Made by a program: the position numbers and the translations under genes. The notes beneath the pieces were generated by a model that did no database searches, was not told the DNA's origin, and worked only from the letters and a program-made list of their open reading frames with translations. From Candidatus Blautia merdavium (GTDB taxonomy: Bacteria > Bacillota > Clostridia > Lachnospirales > Lachnospiraceae), in the NCBI GenBank assembly GCA_019119975.1, contig DWVZ01000082.1, positions 1-38,673 of the forward strand: a stretch of DNA of 38,673 nucleotides, read 5' to 3'. Positions 31,956-38,673 of the stretch are shown piece by piece. Every line of letters begins with the position of its first letter. The stretch's first letter is position 1.

Positions 31956-32404
31956 TTCAATTCTCTCCTTTCCATAGCTGTCCGGGTATTTTCCCGGATT
32001 TTTTGATTGATCTGGCAGAAGGTTTCCACCTCTGCCGGTGTAAGCCCCAGAAAGATGATTTTGCGCAGGTCTCTGTTTATCTGTTCCACATCCTCGGCAA
32101 TGGGGCAGGCGTGCCGGGTGAGGGTGAGATGGATCCGCCTCCTGTCCGCCCTGTCCTGGCGCCGGGTTATGAGGTTTTTCTGGTAAAGGCTTTCCACTGC
32201 CGGGGACACATTGCTTTTCTTTAATCCTCTTAATTCTACAATATCAGCTGCCGTATCCTTCCCCGGATTGTTGTGCAGAAAGCTGAGGATCGCCGCCTCT
32301 GACAAGGTCAGATGGTAGCGTTCACAGAGGTCCCTCAGCATAGCTTCATGCAGCCGGGTGATCTGGCGGATACTGCTTAAAAAATCAGTGGTAGTGCTGC
32401 TCAT
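31952..32404 (-). CDS. MarR-family transcriptional regulator
   Basis: A 150-residue winged-helix regulator. The DNA-binding core is LTLSEAAILSFLHNNPGKDTAADIVELRGLKKSNVSPAVESLYQKNLITRRQDRADRRRIHLTLT, with the characteristic D.RRR wing (residues about 96-103). The flanking helices form the dimer interface. Start ATG 32404 is preceded by GGGAGG at six bases. It forms an operon with the MATE pump and should bind the inverted repeat at 32433-32459 to repress it. Confidence 0.92.
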   Translation of the reverse strand: MSSTTTDFLSSIRQITRLHEAMLRDLCERYHLTLSEAAILSFLHNNPGKDTAADIVELRGLKKSNVSPAVESLYQKNLITRRQDRADRRRIHLTLTRHACPIAEDVEQINRDLRKIIFLGLTPAEVETFCQINQKIRENTRTAMERRELK

Positions 32405-32432
32405 GGTTCGCCTCCCTGTTATTTTTTATTCG

Positions 32433-32475
32433 TAAATAGTTATGCCAAATAACTATTTATACATATAACTATTAT
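32433..32475. promoter_or_regulatory. MarR operator with an extra half-site
   Basis: TAAATAGTTAT (32433-32443) and ATAACTATTTA (32449-32459) are exact inverted copies around five bases. A third copy of the half-site, ATAACTATTAT, lies at 32465-32475 and overlaps the -10 element of the minus-strand promoter. Bound regulator would block the promoter. Confidence 0.75.
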
Positions 32476-32498
32476 ATGCCGGATATCCGATCTGTCAA
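32471..32498 (-). promoter_or_regulatory. Promoter of the marR-MATE operon
   Basis: On the minus strand a perfect TTGACA (32498-32493) and perfect TATAAT (32476-32471) are separated by 16 bases. Such a strong promoter fits tight repression at the overlapping operator. Confidence 0.75.
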
Positions 32499-32554
32499 GC
32501 GCTTTTCAGATCCGCTGTCCGGGGCAGGATGCGCCTTTTAAAGGCAGCTTTTTC

Positions 32555-32584
32555 TTGACCTTCAGATAAGAGAAAGTTTATAAT
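32555..32584 (+). promoter_or_regulatory. Promoter of the O-acetyltransferase gene
   Basis: TTGACC (32555-32560) and TATAAT (32579-32584) are 18 bases apart. The gene starts at 32702, leaving a GC-rich leader of about 110 bases with no recognised element. Confidence 0.6.
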
Positions 32585-32701
32585 TTAAGAGACAGATCCT
32601 GCAGAGAAACCTGCAAAAAACAGCCGCCGCAGAACGGGTTTGCAGGCGCGGGGAAGAACCGCCTCAGGCAGGAGCAGACCGCAGAAAAAGGAGAAAAAAC
32701 T

Positions 32702-33316
32702 ATGACAGAGAAGGAATTGATGCTGTCCGAGCAGCTTTACATTGCACAGGATGAGGAACTGGCAAGAGACAATGCAAAAGCCAGAAAGCTCACAAGGCTG
32801 ATCAACACCACCACAGAAGAGCAGGGAGAGTACCGGCTGCAGCTTTTCCGGGAATTACTGGGAAAAGTGGGGAAAAGTTTCTGGATCGAACCGCCTTTCC
32901 GCTGTGACTATGGCTGCAATACCTATATCGGAGAAAACTTTTATGCCAATTACGACTGCATCATCATTGATGTGGCAGAGGTGCATATCGGCGACAATGT
33001 GTTCTTCGGTCCCCGGGTAGGCGTCTATACAGCCGGACATCCCATTGACGCAGAAGTACGCAATACCCAGCTGGAGTATGGAAAGAAAATCACCATCGGA
33101 AGCAATGTGTGGGTGGGAGCGAATACGGTGATCAATCCGGGTGTTGCCATTGGAAGCAATGTAGTCATCGGCTCTGGCTCGGTGGTGACTAAGGACATTC
33201 CCGACGGCGTCGTTGCCGCGGGCGTACCCTGCCGGGTGATCCGCAGCATCACAGACCAGGACAAAGCTTACTGGAAGCAGCAGGCAGCAGTTCATGAGGA
33301 AAACAAGGAAAAATAA
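32702..33316 (+). CDS. Maltose/galactoside O-acetyltransferase (hexapeptide repeat)
   Basis: A 204-residue trimeric acyl-CoA-dependent O-acetyltransferase of the Maa/LacA family. An N-terminal maltose-acetyltransferase helix region (about 1-55; DEELARDNAKARKLTRLINTT) is followed by left-handed beta-helix hexapeptide repeats (IGENFYANYDCIIID, IGDNVFFGPRVGVY, IGSNVWVGANTVINPGVAIGSNVVIGSGSVVTKDIP). His113 in YTAGHPID is the catalytic base. It probably acetylates excess or non-metabolisable sugars for efflux. ATG 32702 follows AAGGAG. A single-gene unit. Confidence 0.92.
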   Translation: MTEKELMLSEQLYIAQDEELARDNAKARKLTRLINTTTEEQGEYRLQLFRELLGKVGKSFWIEPPFRCDYGCNTYIGENFYANYDCIIIDVAEVHIGDNVFFGPRVGVYTAGHPIDAEVRNTQLEYGKKITIGSNVWVGANTVINPGVAIGSNVVIGSGSVVTKDIPDGVVAAGVPCRVIRSITDQDKAYWKQQAAVHEENKEK

Positions 33317-33348
33317 ACAGGCAGGGAATTGTATATAACGCATAGCCC

Positions 33349-33375
33349 CAGTCCTTGCTGAAGGGATTGCTTTTG
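33349..33375 (+). terminator. Weak terminator after the acetyltransferase gene
   Basis: CAGTCCTT (33349-33356) pairs with AAGGGATTG (33361-33369) through several wobbles, followed by TTTT at 33371-33374. Confidence 0.4.
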
Positions 33376-33428
33376 GTCGATTTTTGCATATAAAAAGTAT
33401 GTTTAGACTGGATAATTTGGCTAATATG

Positions 33429-33437
33429 TGTTATGAT
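33429..33437 (+). promoter_or_regulatory. Extended -10 promoter of the methylene-THF reductase operon
   Basis: TG, one base, then TATGAT (33432-33437) matches an extended -10. No convincing -35 is present. The leader to the TTG start at 33560 is about 115 bases, without a recognised riboswitch. Confidence 0.4.
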
Positions 33438-33559
33438 TAGTTCGACGATTGCAAGCTGGTATAGTATTTGCTCATAGTTGCTTTTCTTTTAAGGACAGAA
33501 GGGAAGAGCGGCAGGCAGATCAGGCTTGAAAATCAATATTATTTAAGGAAGGTGAGCAA

Positions 33560-35521
33560 TTGGAAAATTATACCAAGTATAAGTTAAAAAGCAGTGATGA
33601 ACTGGCGTCCTTATTGGCCGATAAAGACAATCTGTTTGTCATTGCCTGTAACAAGTGCTTCAAGGAATTTGAAACGATTGACGAACCAGAATGTGGTGAG
33701 TTTGAGAAGATCGCTGCCGAAAACGGAAAGACAGTGACCGGCAGTGCAAGAGTGGATTTCTTGTGCAATAAGACCCAGACAGAAAAGCAGCTGCAGGAGA
33801 TGATTCCGGAAGGCACGGAGAATGTCATTGTAATTTCCTGCGGTCTGGGAATTCAGACCATTGCAGATTTAGCGGAGAAACCTGTATATGCGGCCAGCAA
33901 TTCACTGAATTATACAGGATATCACGGCATGGCACTGACAGAGCGGAAATGCGACGCCTGCGCCCAGTGTTATCTGAACGTAACCGGCGGTGTCTGTCCT
34001 ATCGTCGACTGCTCTAAGAGTCTGGTAAACGGACAATGCGGCGGTGCCAAAAACGGCAAATGTGAAGTAGACGGCAGCAAAGACTGCGCATGGGAAAAAA
34101 TCTACCGGCGCCTGGAAAAACAGGGACGTCTGGAAGAATTCCTGAACCAGCCCATCCAGCTGAGAGACTACTCAAAAGTGAATTTCAAATTTGTAAATGA
34201 TTATGTAAAATCCATCCGGGAAAACCGTCTGGAAGGCTATTACGGCGGCGTTCATCCGTCCGAACGCAAAGAAGCTACCGAGCATCTGAAGCTTCAGCAG
34301 TTCCCGGATCCGGAAACCGTTGTCATTCCTCTGTCCATGCATGCAGGCGCTCCGGCGAATCCTGTCGTTCAGGTAGGAGATACTGTGAAAGTGGGACAGA
34401 AGATCGGCGAGGCAGCCGGCTTTATCAGCAGCCCCGTACATTCCAGCGTCAGCGGTACAGTTACAGCCATTGAGAATCATGGACATGCTACAAGAGGCGA
34501 ATGCCTATCTGTGGTAATTCAGTCCGATGGAAAGAATACCCTGCATGAATCCGTTCAGCCCAATAAGGATCTGGACAGCCTGACTCCGGACGAGATCGTA
34601 GAGATCGTAAAGGAAGCAGGAATCGTAGGTATGGGCGGCGCAGGCTTCCCCACATCCGTGAAGTTAAAACCTGCTAAGCCGGTAGATACCATCCTCTTAA
34701 ACGGCTGCGAATGCGAGCCTCTTCTGACTGCAGACCACAGAGTACTTCTGGAGTTTGCGGACGATGTCATCTTTGGTCTGAAAGCGATCATCAAGGCAGT
34801 AGGCGCTGAAAAGGGTCTGATCGTCATTGAAGATAATAAGCCGGATGCCATTGAGCTTATGAAAGAAAAAGCAGCGGACTGCAGCGATATCGACGTTGTG
34901 GTAGCTAAGACAAAATATCCCCAGGGCGCTGAGAAAATGCTCATCAAGCGCGTGATGGGAAGACAGGTGCCAAGAGGCGGCCTGCCTGCAGATGTAGGCT
35001 GCGTTGTCAGCAACATCAGCACCACCAAAGCCATTGCCGATGCCATCCAGAAGGGTATGCCTTTAGTGGAGCGTGTTGTCACTGTGACCGGAGAGCATGT
35101 GAAGAATCCGGGCAACTTCCTTGTGAAGATCGGAACCAATACGAAAGATCTGCTGGACTACTGCGGCGGTGAGACCGGAGAGGATATTACCGTGAAGGCA
35201 GGCGGTCCGATGATGGGATTTGTTCTTTCTGATGTCAATGTACCGATCATGAAAGGTTCCAACGGAATCATTGCGGTAGATACAGACTATACAAAAGAGC
35301 AGCCCTGTATCAAATGCGGACGCTGTATGGATGTATGTCCTATGGAACTTTCTCCTCTGTACTTTGCAAAATTTGCGGATGAGGAAAACTGGCAGGGCAT
35401 GAAAGATAAAAATGTTATGGATTGTATCGAGTGCAGGTGCTGTGAGTATATCTGTTCCTCCAAGATTCCGTTAGTTACTAAGATCAAAGCCGGAAAAAAT
35501 GCAGTAAGGGGGATGAAGTGA
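33560..35521 (+). CDS. MetV-like domain fused to RnfC-like NADH-binding subunit of methylene-THF reductase (RnfC2 type)
   Basis: A 653-residue two-part protein. Residues 1-200 resemble the adjacent MetV along their length, sharing CDACAQCYLNVTGG, CPIVDCSKSLVNGQCGG and the IYRRLEK..GRL ending. Residues 230-653 are RnfC-like: an N-terminal beta domain (about 255-320), the flavin/NADH segment GIVGMGGAGFPTSVKL (354-369), a SLBB-like region, and two 4Fe-4S motifs near the C terminus (CIKCGRCMDVCP and CIECRCCEYIC). The start is TTG 33560 after AAGGAAGG. In Acetobacterium woodii an RnfC2 subunit brings NADH electrons to MetV-MetF; the same role is inferred here. Not a membrane Rnf subunit: rnfABDEG are absent. 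The stop lies one base before metV. Confidence 0.85.
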   Translation: MENYTKYKLKSSDELASLLADKDNLFVIACNKCFKEFETIDEPECGEFEKIAAENGKTVTGSARVDFLCNKTQTEKQLQEMIPEGTENVIVISCGLGIQTIADLAEKPVYAASNSLNYTGYHGMALTERKCDACAQCYLNVTGGVCPIVDCSKSLVNGQCGGAKNGKCEVDGSKDCAWEKIYRRLEKQGRLEEFLNQPIQLRDYSKVNFKFVNDYVKSIRENRLEGYYGGVHPSERKEATEHLKLQQFPDPETVVIPLSMHAGAPANPVVQVGDTVKVGQKIGEAAGFISSPVHSSVSGTVTAIENHGHATRGECLSVVIQSDGKNTLHESVQPNKDLDSLTPDEIVEIVKEAGIVGMGGAGFPTSVKLKPAKPVDTILLNGCECEPLLTADHRVLLEFADDVIFGLKAIIKAVGAEKGLIVIEDNKPDAIELMKEKAADCSDIDVVVAKTKYPQGAEKMLIKRVMGRQVPRGGLPADVGCVVSNISTTKAIADAIQKGMPLVERVVTVTGEHVKNPGNFLVKIGTNTKDLLDYCGGETGEDITVKAGGPMMGFVLSDVNVPIMKGSNGIIAVDTDYTKEQPCIKCGRCMDVCPMELSPLYFAKFADEENWQGMKDKNVMDCIECRCCEYICSSKIPLVTKIKAGKNAVRGMK

Positions 35522-35522
35522 T

Positions 35523-36146
35523 ATGTTAATTACCGAATTAAAACCCAGGGAAACCATTGAATCACTGGCAGATGGAAAAAAGGTTTTCATCATCATCTGT
35601 CAGGGATGCAAGGAAGTTCATTTTCCGGAAGAAGAAGTAAAAGAACTCCAGAAGGAATTAGCGGAAAAAGGATGCGTTACCGGAATCCTTACCACAGATT
35701 ACATATGCAATCCGGAAAATATGGAGCTTCGTCTCCAGAAACACAAAAGCGCCATTGAGGCTGCGGATGCAGTCCTGGTATTTTCCTGCGGCGTAGGCGT
35801 ACAGACTATTGCTAATTATCTGGAAGAGAAAAAGGTATGCGCATGCTGTGATACCTGCCCTCTGCCGGGATTCCAGGGCGTCACACCGTTGGAATACAAA
35901 TGTGACCAGTGCGGCGAGTGCTACCTGAACTTGACCGGCGGGATCTGCCCCATTACTGCCTGTTCCAAGAGTCTGGTCAACGGACAGTGCGGCGGAGCCA
36001 AAAACGGCAGATGCGAAGTGGACAGCGATATGGAATGCGGCTGGGAGCGTATCTACAGACGGCTTGAGAAGATCGGACGTCTGGATGTATTAAAATGCCC
36101 GACCCAGGTGCGTAATTTTGCAACGGATGATGAAGTTTCTAAATAG
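35523..36146 (+). CDS. metV: Methylene-tetrahydrofolate reductase C-terminal-type subunit MetV
   Basis: A 207-residue cysteine-rich cytoplasmic protein of the MTHFR_C family (PF12225). It has 16 or more cysteines, among them Cys26/29, Cys62, Cys89, the cluster CACCDTC at 106-112, CDQCGEC at 127-133 and Cys142/147/156/164/172. This suggests metal or iron-sulfur sites connecting electron donor and MetF. It is the middle gene of a three-gene operon, 1 base after the RnfC-like gene and 39 before metF, which matches the MetF-MetV-RnfC2 complex. The upstream fused domain is clearly a paralogue but lacks the 106-112 cysteines. Confidence 0.88.
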   Translation: MLITELKPRETIESLADGKKVFIIICQGCKEVHFPEEEVKELQKELAEKGCVTGILTTDYICNPENMELRLQKHKSAIEAADAVLVFSCGVGVQTIANYLEEKKVCACCDTCPLPGFQGVTPLEYKCDQCGECYLNLTGGICPITACSKSLVNGQCGGAKNGRCEVDSDMECGWERIYRRLEKIGRLDVLKCPTQVRNFATDDEVSK

Positions 36147-36185
36147 GGAAACGGTTAAAATATAAATGATTAGGAGCAATGTAGA

Positions 36186-37064
36186 ATGAAAATTACTGAG
36201 TTATTTGAACGTGGTGAATTTGTTGTGTCTGCGGAAGTTGGTCCGCCAAAAGGATTTCATGTAGAACATTTGCTGGAAGAAGCAAAAACATATTTAAGCG
36301 GTATTACGGCAGTGAACGTAACAGATAATCAGTCCTCCGTTATGCGTCTGGGTTCTCTGGCTATGTGCAAGGCTCTGAAGGATGAAGGGCTGACACCCAT
36401 CTACCAGCTTACCTGCCGTGACAGGAACCGCATCGCGCTGCAGTCAGATCTTTTAAGCGCAGCGATGTTTGGAATTGAGAATCTGCTTCTTCTGACCGGA
36501 GACCATACCAAGCTGGGTGACCACCCACAGGCAAAACCGGTCTTTGATCTGGATTCTGTTTCTCTGATCCATGCAGTAACCGAGTTGGAAAAAGGTGTGG
36601 ATCTGGGCGGAAACGAACTGATCGGCGAAGCGCCGAAATTTGCAAAGGGCGCTGTAGTATCTCCGTGCAGCGATTCCGTTGACGCTCAGCTGGCAAAGAT
36701 GGAGAGGAAAGTAGCTGCAGGCGCAGACTATTTCCAGACCCAGGCAGTTTTTGAGCCGGAGAAATTCATCAAATTCATGGAAAAAGCAAAACAGTTCGGC
36801 AAACCTGTGCAGGTAGGAATCATCATTCCGAAATCAGCAGGCATGGCGAAATTCATGAATAACAATGTTGCAGGTATCCATGTTCCTGACGATATGATTG
36901 AGGAACTGAAGAAAGATAAAGAGAAGACCAAAGCAGGCATCACTGGCGTTGAGATCGCGGCACGTATCATCAAAGAGTGCAAGCCTTACTGTCAGGGTGT
37001 ACATATCATGGCTCTGGGCTGGGAGTCCAAAGTACCGGATCTTCTCAAAGCAGCAGGGATTTAA
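36186..37064 (+). CDS. metF: Methylenetetrahydrofolate reductase
   Basis: A 292-residue flavin-dependent TIM barrel that reduces 5,10-methylene-THF to 5-methyl-THF, supplying methyl groups for methionine and, in acetogens, the methyl branch of the Wood-Ljungdahl pathway. Family motifs are SAEVGPPKG near residue 15 (catalytic Glu), VTDNQSSVMRLG, QLTCRDRNR, LLLLTGDH and YFQTQAVF. It is the short form lacking a regulatory domain, as expected when MetV and RnfC2 serve as electron-input subunits. AGGAG precedes ATG 36186. A strong terminator ends the operon at 37115-37169. Confidence 0.93.
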   Translation: MKITELFERGEFVVSAEVGPPKGFHVEHLLEEAKTYLSGITAVNVTDNQSSVMRLGSLAMCKALKDEGLTPIYQLTCRDRNRIALQSDLLSAAMFGIENLLLLTGDHTKLGDHPQAKPVFDLDSVSLIHAVTELEKGVDLGGNELIGEAPKFAKGAVVSPCSDSVDAQLAKMERKVAAGADYFQTQAVFEPEKFIKFMEKAKQFGKPVQVGIIIPKSAGMAKFMNNNVAGIHVPDDMIEELKKDKEKTKAGITGVEIAARIIKECKPYCQGVHIMALGWESKVPDLLKAAGI

Positions 37065-37114
37065 TCACTGGCAAGCGGCTGTATCTGCCGCGGAAAAGTG
37101 CATTTAGAAAAGAG

Positions 37115-37169
37115 AAAAGGGACGCCGGATACAGGATCTGTACAGATTTCTGTATCCGGCGTTCCTTTT
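37115..37169 (+). terminator. Terminator of the methylene-THF reductase operon
   Basis: A stem of about 20 bp with one wobble pairs AAAAGGGACGCCGGATACAG (37115-37134) with 37150-37169, ending in TTTT. It is long enough to act in both directions. Confidence 0.88.
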
Positions 37170-37255
37170 CATCCACGGGCTTTGTACTTATCTTGCTGAA
37201 GCGGAGCGGCAAGCCTGTGTTTTCTATCCCTATTCAAAAAGGGCAATCAGGTTTC

Positions 37256-37284
37256 CTGACAAACCGGAAAAATCATGCTATACT
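37256..37284 (+). promoter_or_regulatory. Promoter of the LysR-type regulator gene
   Basis: CTGACA (37256-37261) and TATACT (37279-37284) are 17 bases apart, 50 bases before ATG 37335. The rest of the 37170-37255 gap holds nothing I recognise. Confidence 0.6.
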
Positions 37285-37334
37285 GAAAAGCAGATTCTAT
37301 AAAAATTCAGTATCAGAAGCAAAGAGGCAGAATT

Positions 37335-38258
37335 ATGACATTGACACAGCTGTATTATCTTATCACCATCGCAAAGACACAGTCTTTAAATAAAGCGGCA
37401 GAACAGCTCTATGTTTCCCAGCCGTCCCTTACCAGTTCCATGAAAGAACTGGAGAAGGAGCTGGGGATCACCCTGCTCTACCGGAACGGAAGAGGCGTTA
37501 CCCTGACCAATGACGGCGCGGAATTTCTGCTGTATGCAAAGCAGATCTACGGAGAGTATGAGCGCGTACTGGAAAGATACAAAAAAGGTGGCGCCTATAA
37601 GAAGAAATTCGGCGTTTCCACCCAGCACTATTCCTTTGCCGTGAAGGCATTTGTAGACATGGCAAAGGAATTTGACATGTCCAAATACGAGTTTGCCATC
37701 CGGGAGACCAGGACGGCAGAAGTGATCCGGGATGTGGGCACGCAGAAAAGTGAGATCGGCATTTTATACCTGTGCGATTTTAACCGCAAAGCCATAGAGA
37801 AGCTCCTCAGGTCCGCAGGTCTGGAATTTCATCCCCTGATTGAGTGTCAGGCGTATGTGTACATCTGGAAGGGACATCCTCTGGCGAAGGAAACATCTAT
37901 CTGCTTTGAACAGCTGGCGCCTTATCCCTGCCTTTCCTTTGAGCAGGGAGAGGACAGTTCCTTTTATCTGGCAGAGGAGATCCTGTCCACCAATGAATAC
38001 GCCAGGACCATTAAGGCAAACGACCGGGCTACCATGCTGAATCTGATGGTAGGGCTGAACGGCTATACCCTTTGCTCCGGCATTATCTGTGAGGAGCTGA
38101 ACGGAAGCGATTTTACAGCAGTCCCCTTCCGGGACGACGCTCAGAATCCCAACAGTGTGATGGAGATCGGCTATGTGGTGAAGCGGCATGCCCTGCCCAG
38201 TAAAATGGGCGAGCTTTATATTGAGAAACTGAGGCATTATCTGGATGGGAAAGTCTGA
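37335..38258 (+). CDS. LysR-family transcriptional regulator
   Basis: A 307-residue regulator. The N-terminal winged HTH (residues 1-60; LTQLYYLITIAKTQSLNKAAEQLYVSQPSLTSSMKELEKELG) is followed by a linker helix and a periplasmic-binding-protein-like effector domain (about 90-300). It lies between metF and a gene for O-acetylhomoserine sulfhydrylase, both on the same strand, suggesting control of sulfur or methionine genes. The effector is unknown. GAGG precedes ATG 37335. Confidence 0.9.
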   Translation: MTLTQLYYLITIAKTQSLNKAAEQLYVSQPSLTSSMKELEKELGITLLYRNGRGVTLTNDGAEFLLYAKQIYGEYERVLERYKKGGAYKKKFGVSTQHYSFAVKAFVDMAKEFDMSKYEFAIRETRTAEVIRDVGTQKSEIGILYLCDFNRKAIEKLLRSAGLEFHPLIECQAYVYIWKGHPLAKETSICFEQLAPYPCLSFEQGEDSSFYLAEEILSTNEYARTIKANDRATMLNLMVGLNGYTLCSGIICEELNGSDFTAVPFRDDAQNPNSVMEIGYVVKRHALPSKMGELYIEKLRHYLDGKV

Positions 38259-38360
38259 TGGTCTGTAAAAAGGCTGCCGGTCCGGAGATCGCGGCAGGAG
38301 CAGCTGCCAGGCTGGCTGCCGGGAAAATGGAATATTGGATGAAATGGAATTTTTGATGAG

Positions 38361-38400
38361 GATCCGGGTATAGATTTTATTTATATCCGGATATTTTTTT
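38361..38400 (+). terminator. Terminator after the LysR-type gene
   Basis: ATCCGGGTATA (38362-38372) pairs with TATATCCGGAT (38382-38392) with one G-T wobble, followed by seven T. Between the lysR stop and this hairpin is a GC-rich stretch (38271-38325) with several CTGCC/GGCAG repeats that can fold but carries no T-run. Confidence 0.8.
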
Positions 38401-38462
38401 CCTGTATTAGACAGATGAGGATCGCCATGTTAGTATGCAGACAGAACATATAACAAAAATAA

Positions 38463-38673
<211 letters not shown>

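Noticed and set aside
33560-35521. RnfC subunit of a membrane Rnf complex
   Set aside because: No rnfABDEG genes adjoin it, and the MetV-like domain plus metV-metF neighbours point to the soluble methylene-THF reductase subunit.

Overview
The window is a stretch of bacterial chromosome from a Gram-positive anaerobe of the Clostridia. Lachnospiraceae is most likely, and a Blautia-like acetogen is my best guess. The reasons are strong GGAGG-type ribosome sites, frequent TTG/GTG starts, tightly overlapping operons, consensus TTGACA/TATAAT promoters, family content (ROK regulators with CUT1 sugar importers, MATE pumps, YtrA-type ABC operons) and a methylene-THF reductase operon with MetV and an RnfC-like subunit. 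No tRNA, rRNA, CRISPR array, prophage or intact insertion sequence was seen. The species is inference; there was no database access.

Layout. 1-2446: the 3' end of tsf, its terminator, and a Na+/phosphate cotransporter with a PhoU-like tail. 2561-3438 (minus): a two-gene GNAT acetyltransferase/small-protein pair that looks like a toxin-antitoxin module, with its own promoter and direct repeats. 3493-4946: a queuosine-precursor operon (promoter, class I preQ1 riboswitch, terminator, queT, queF). 4978-13992: a sugar locus. On the minus strand are two tandem ROK regulators and a Gfo/Idh/MocA dehydrogenase. Divergently on the plus strand are a second Gfo/Idh/MocA dehydrogenase, a sugar-binding lipoprotein, two CUT1 permeases and a TIM-barrel isomerase/epimerase. 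It has no kinase, glycosidase or dedicated ATPase, so an oxidative route for an unphosphorylated sugar, cyclitol or glycoside is plausible.

14235-18956: a DMT transporter, an aldo/keto reductase, a flavodoxin-like oxidoreductase and a two-component system. 19009-21045 (minus): a YtrA-type GntR regulator with its ABC ATPase and membrane protein, controlled from a promoter carrying a long palindrome. 21100-25907: a Gld-like ABC export cassette (ATPase, permease, GldG-like, DUF4340) preceded by four heptamers spaced exactly 11 bp apart, which look like response-regulator sites. 26007-32701: a DUF975/CmpB membrane fusion protein, a MATE exporter, a zinc-dependent dehydrogenase with an inverted-repeat operator, and a MarR-MATE operon with an evident MarR operator.

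32702-38673: a maltose-type O-acetyltransferase, then an operon encoding an RnfC-like NADH-binding subunit fused to a MetV-like domain, a stand-alone MetV, and MetF. This looks like a three-subunit NADH-dependent methylene-THF reductase of the kind described from acetogens. A LysR regulator and the 5' end of an O-acetylhomoserine sulfhydrylase gene follow, placing the reductase beside methionine biosynthesis.
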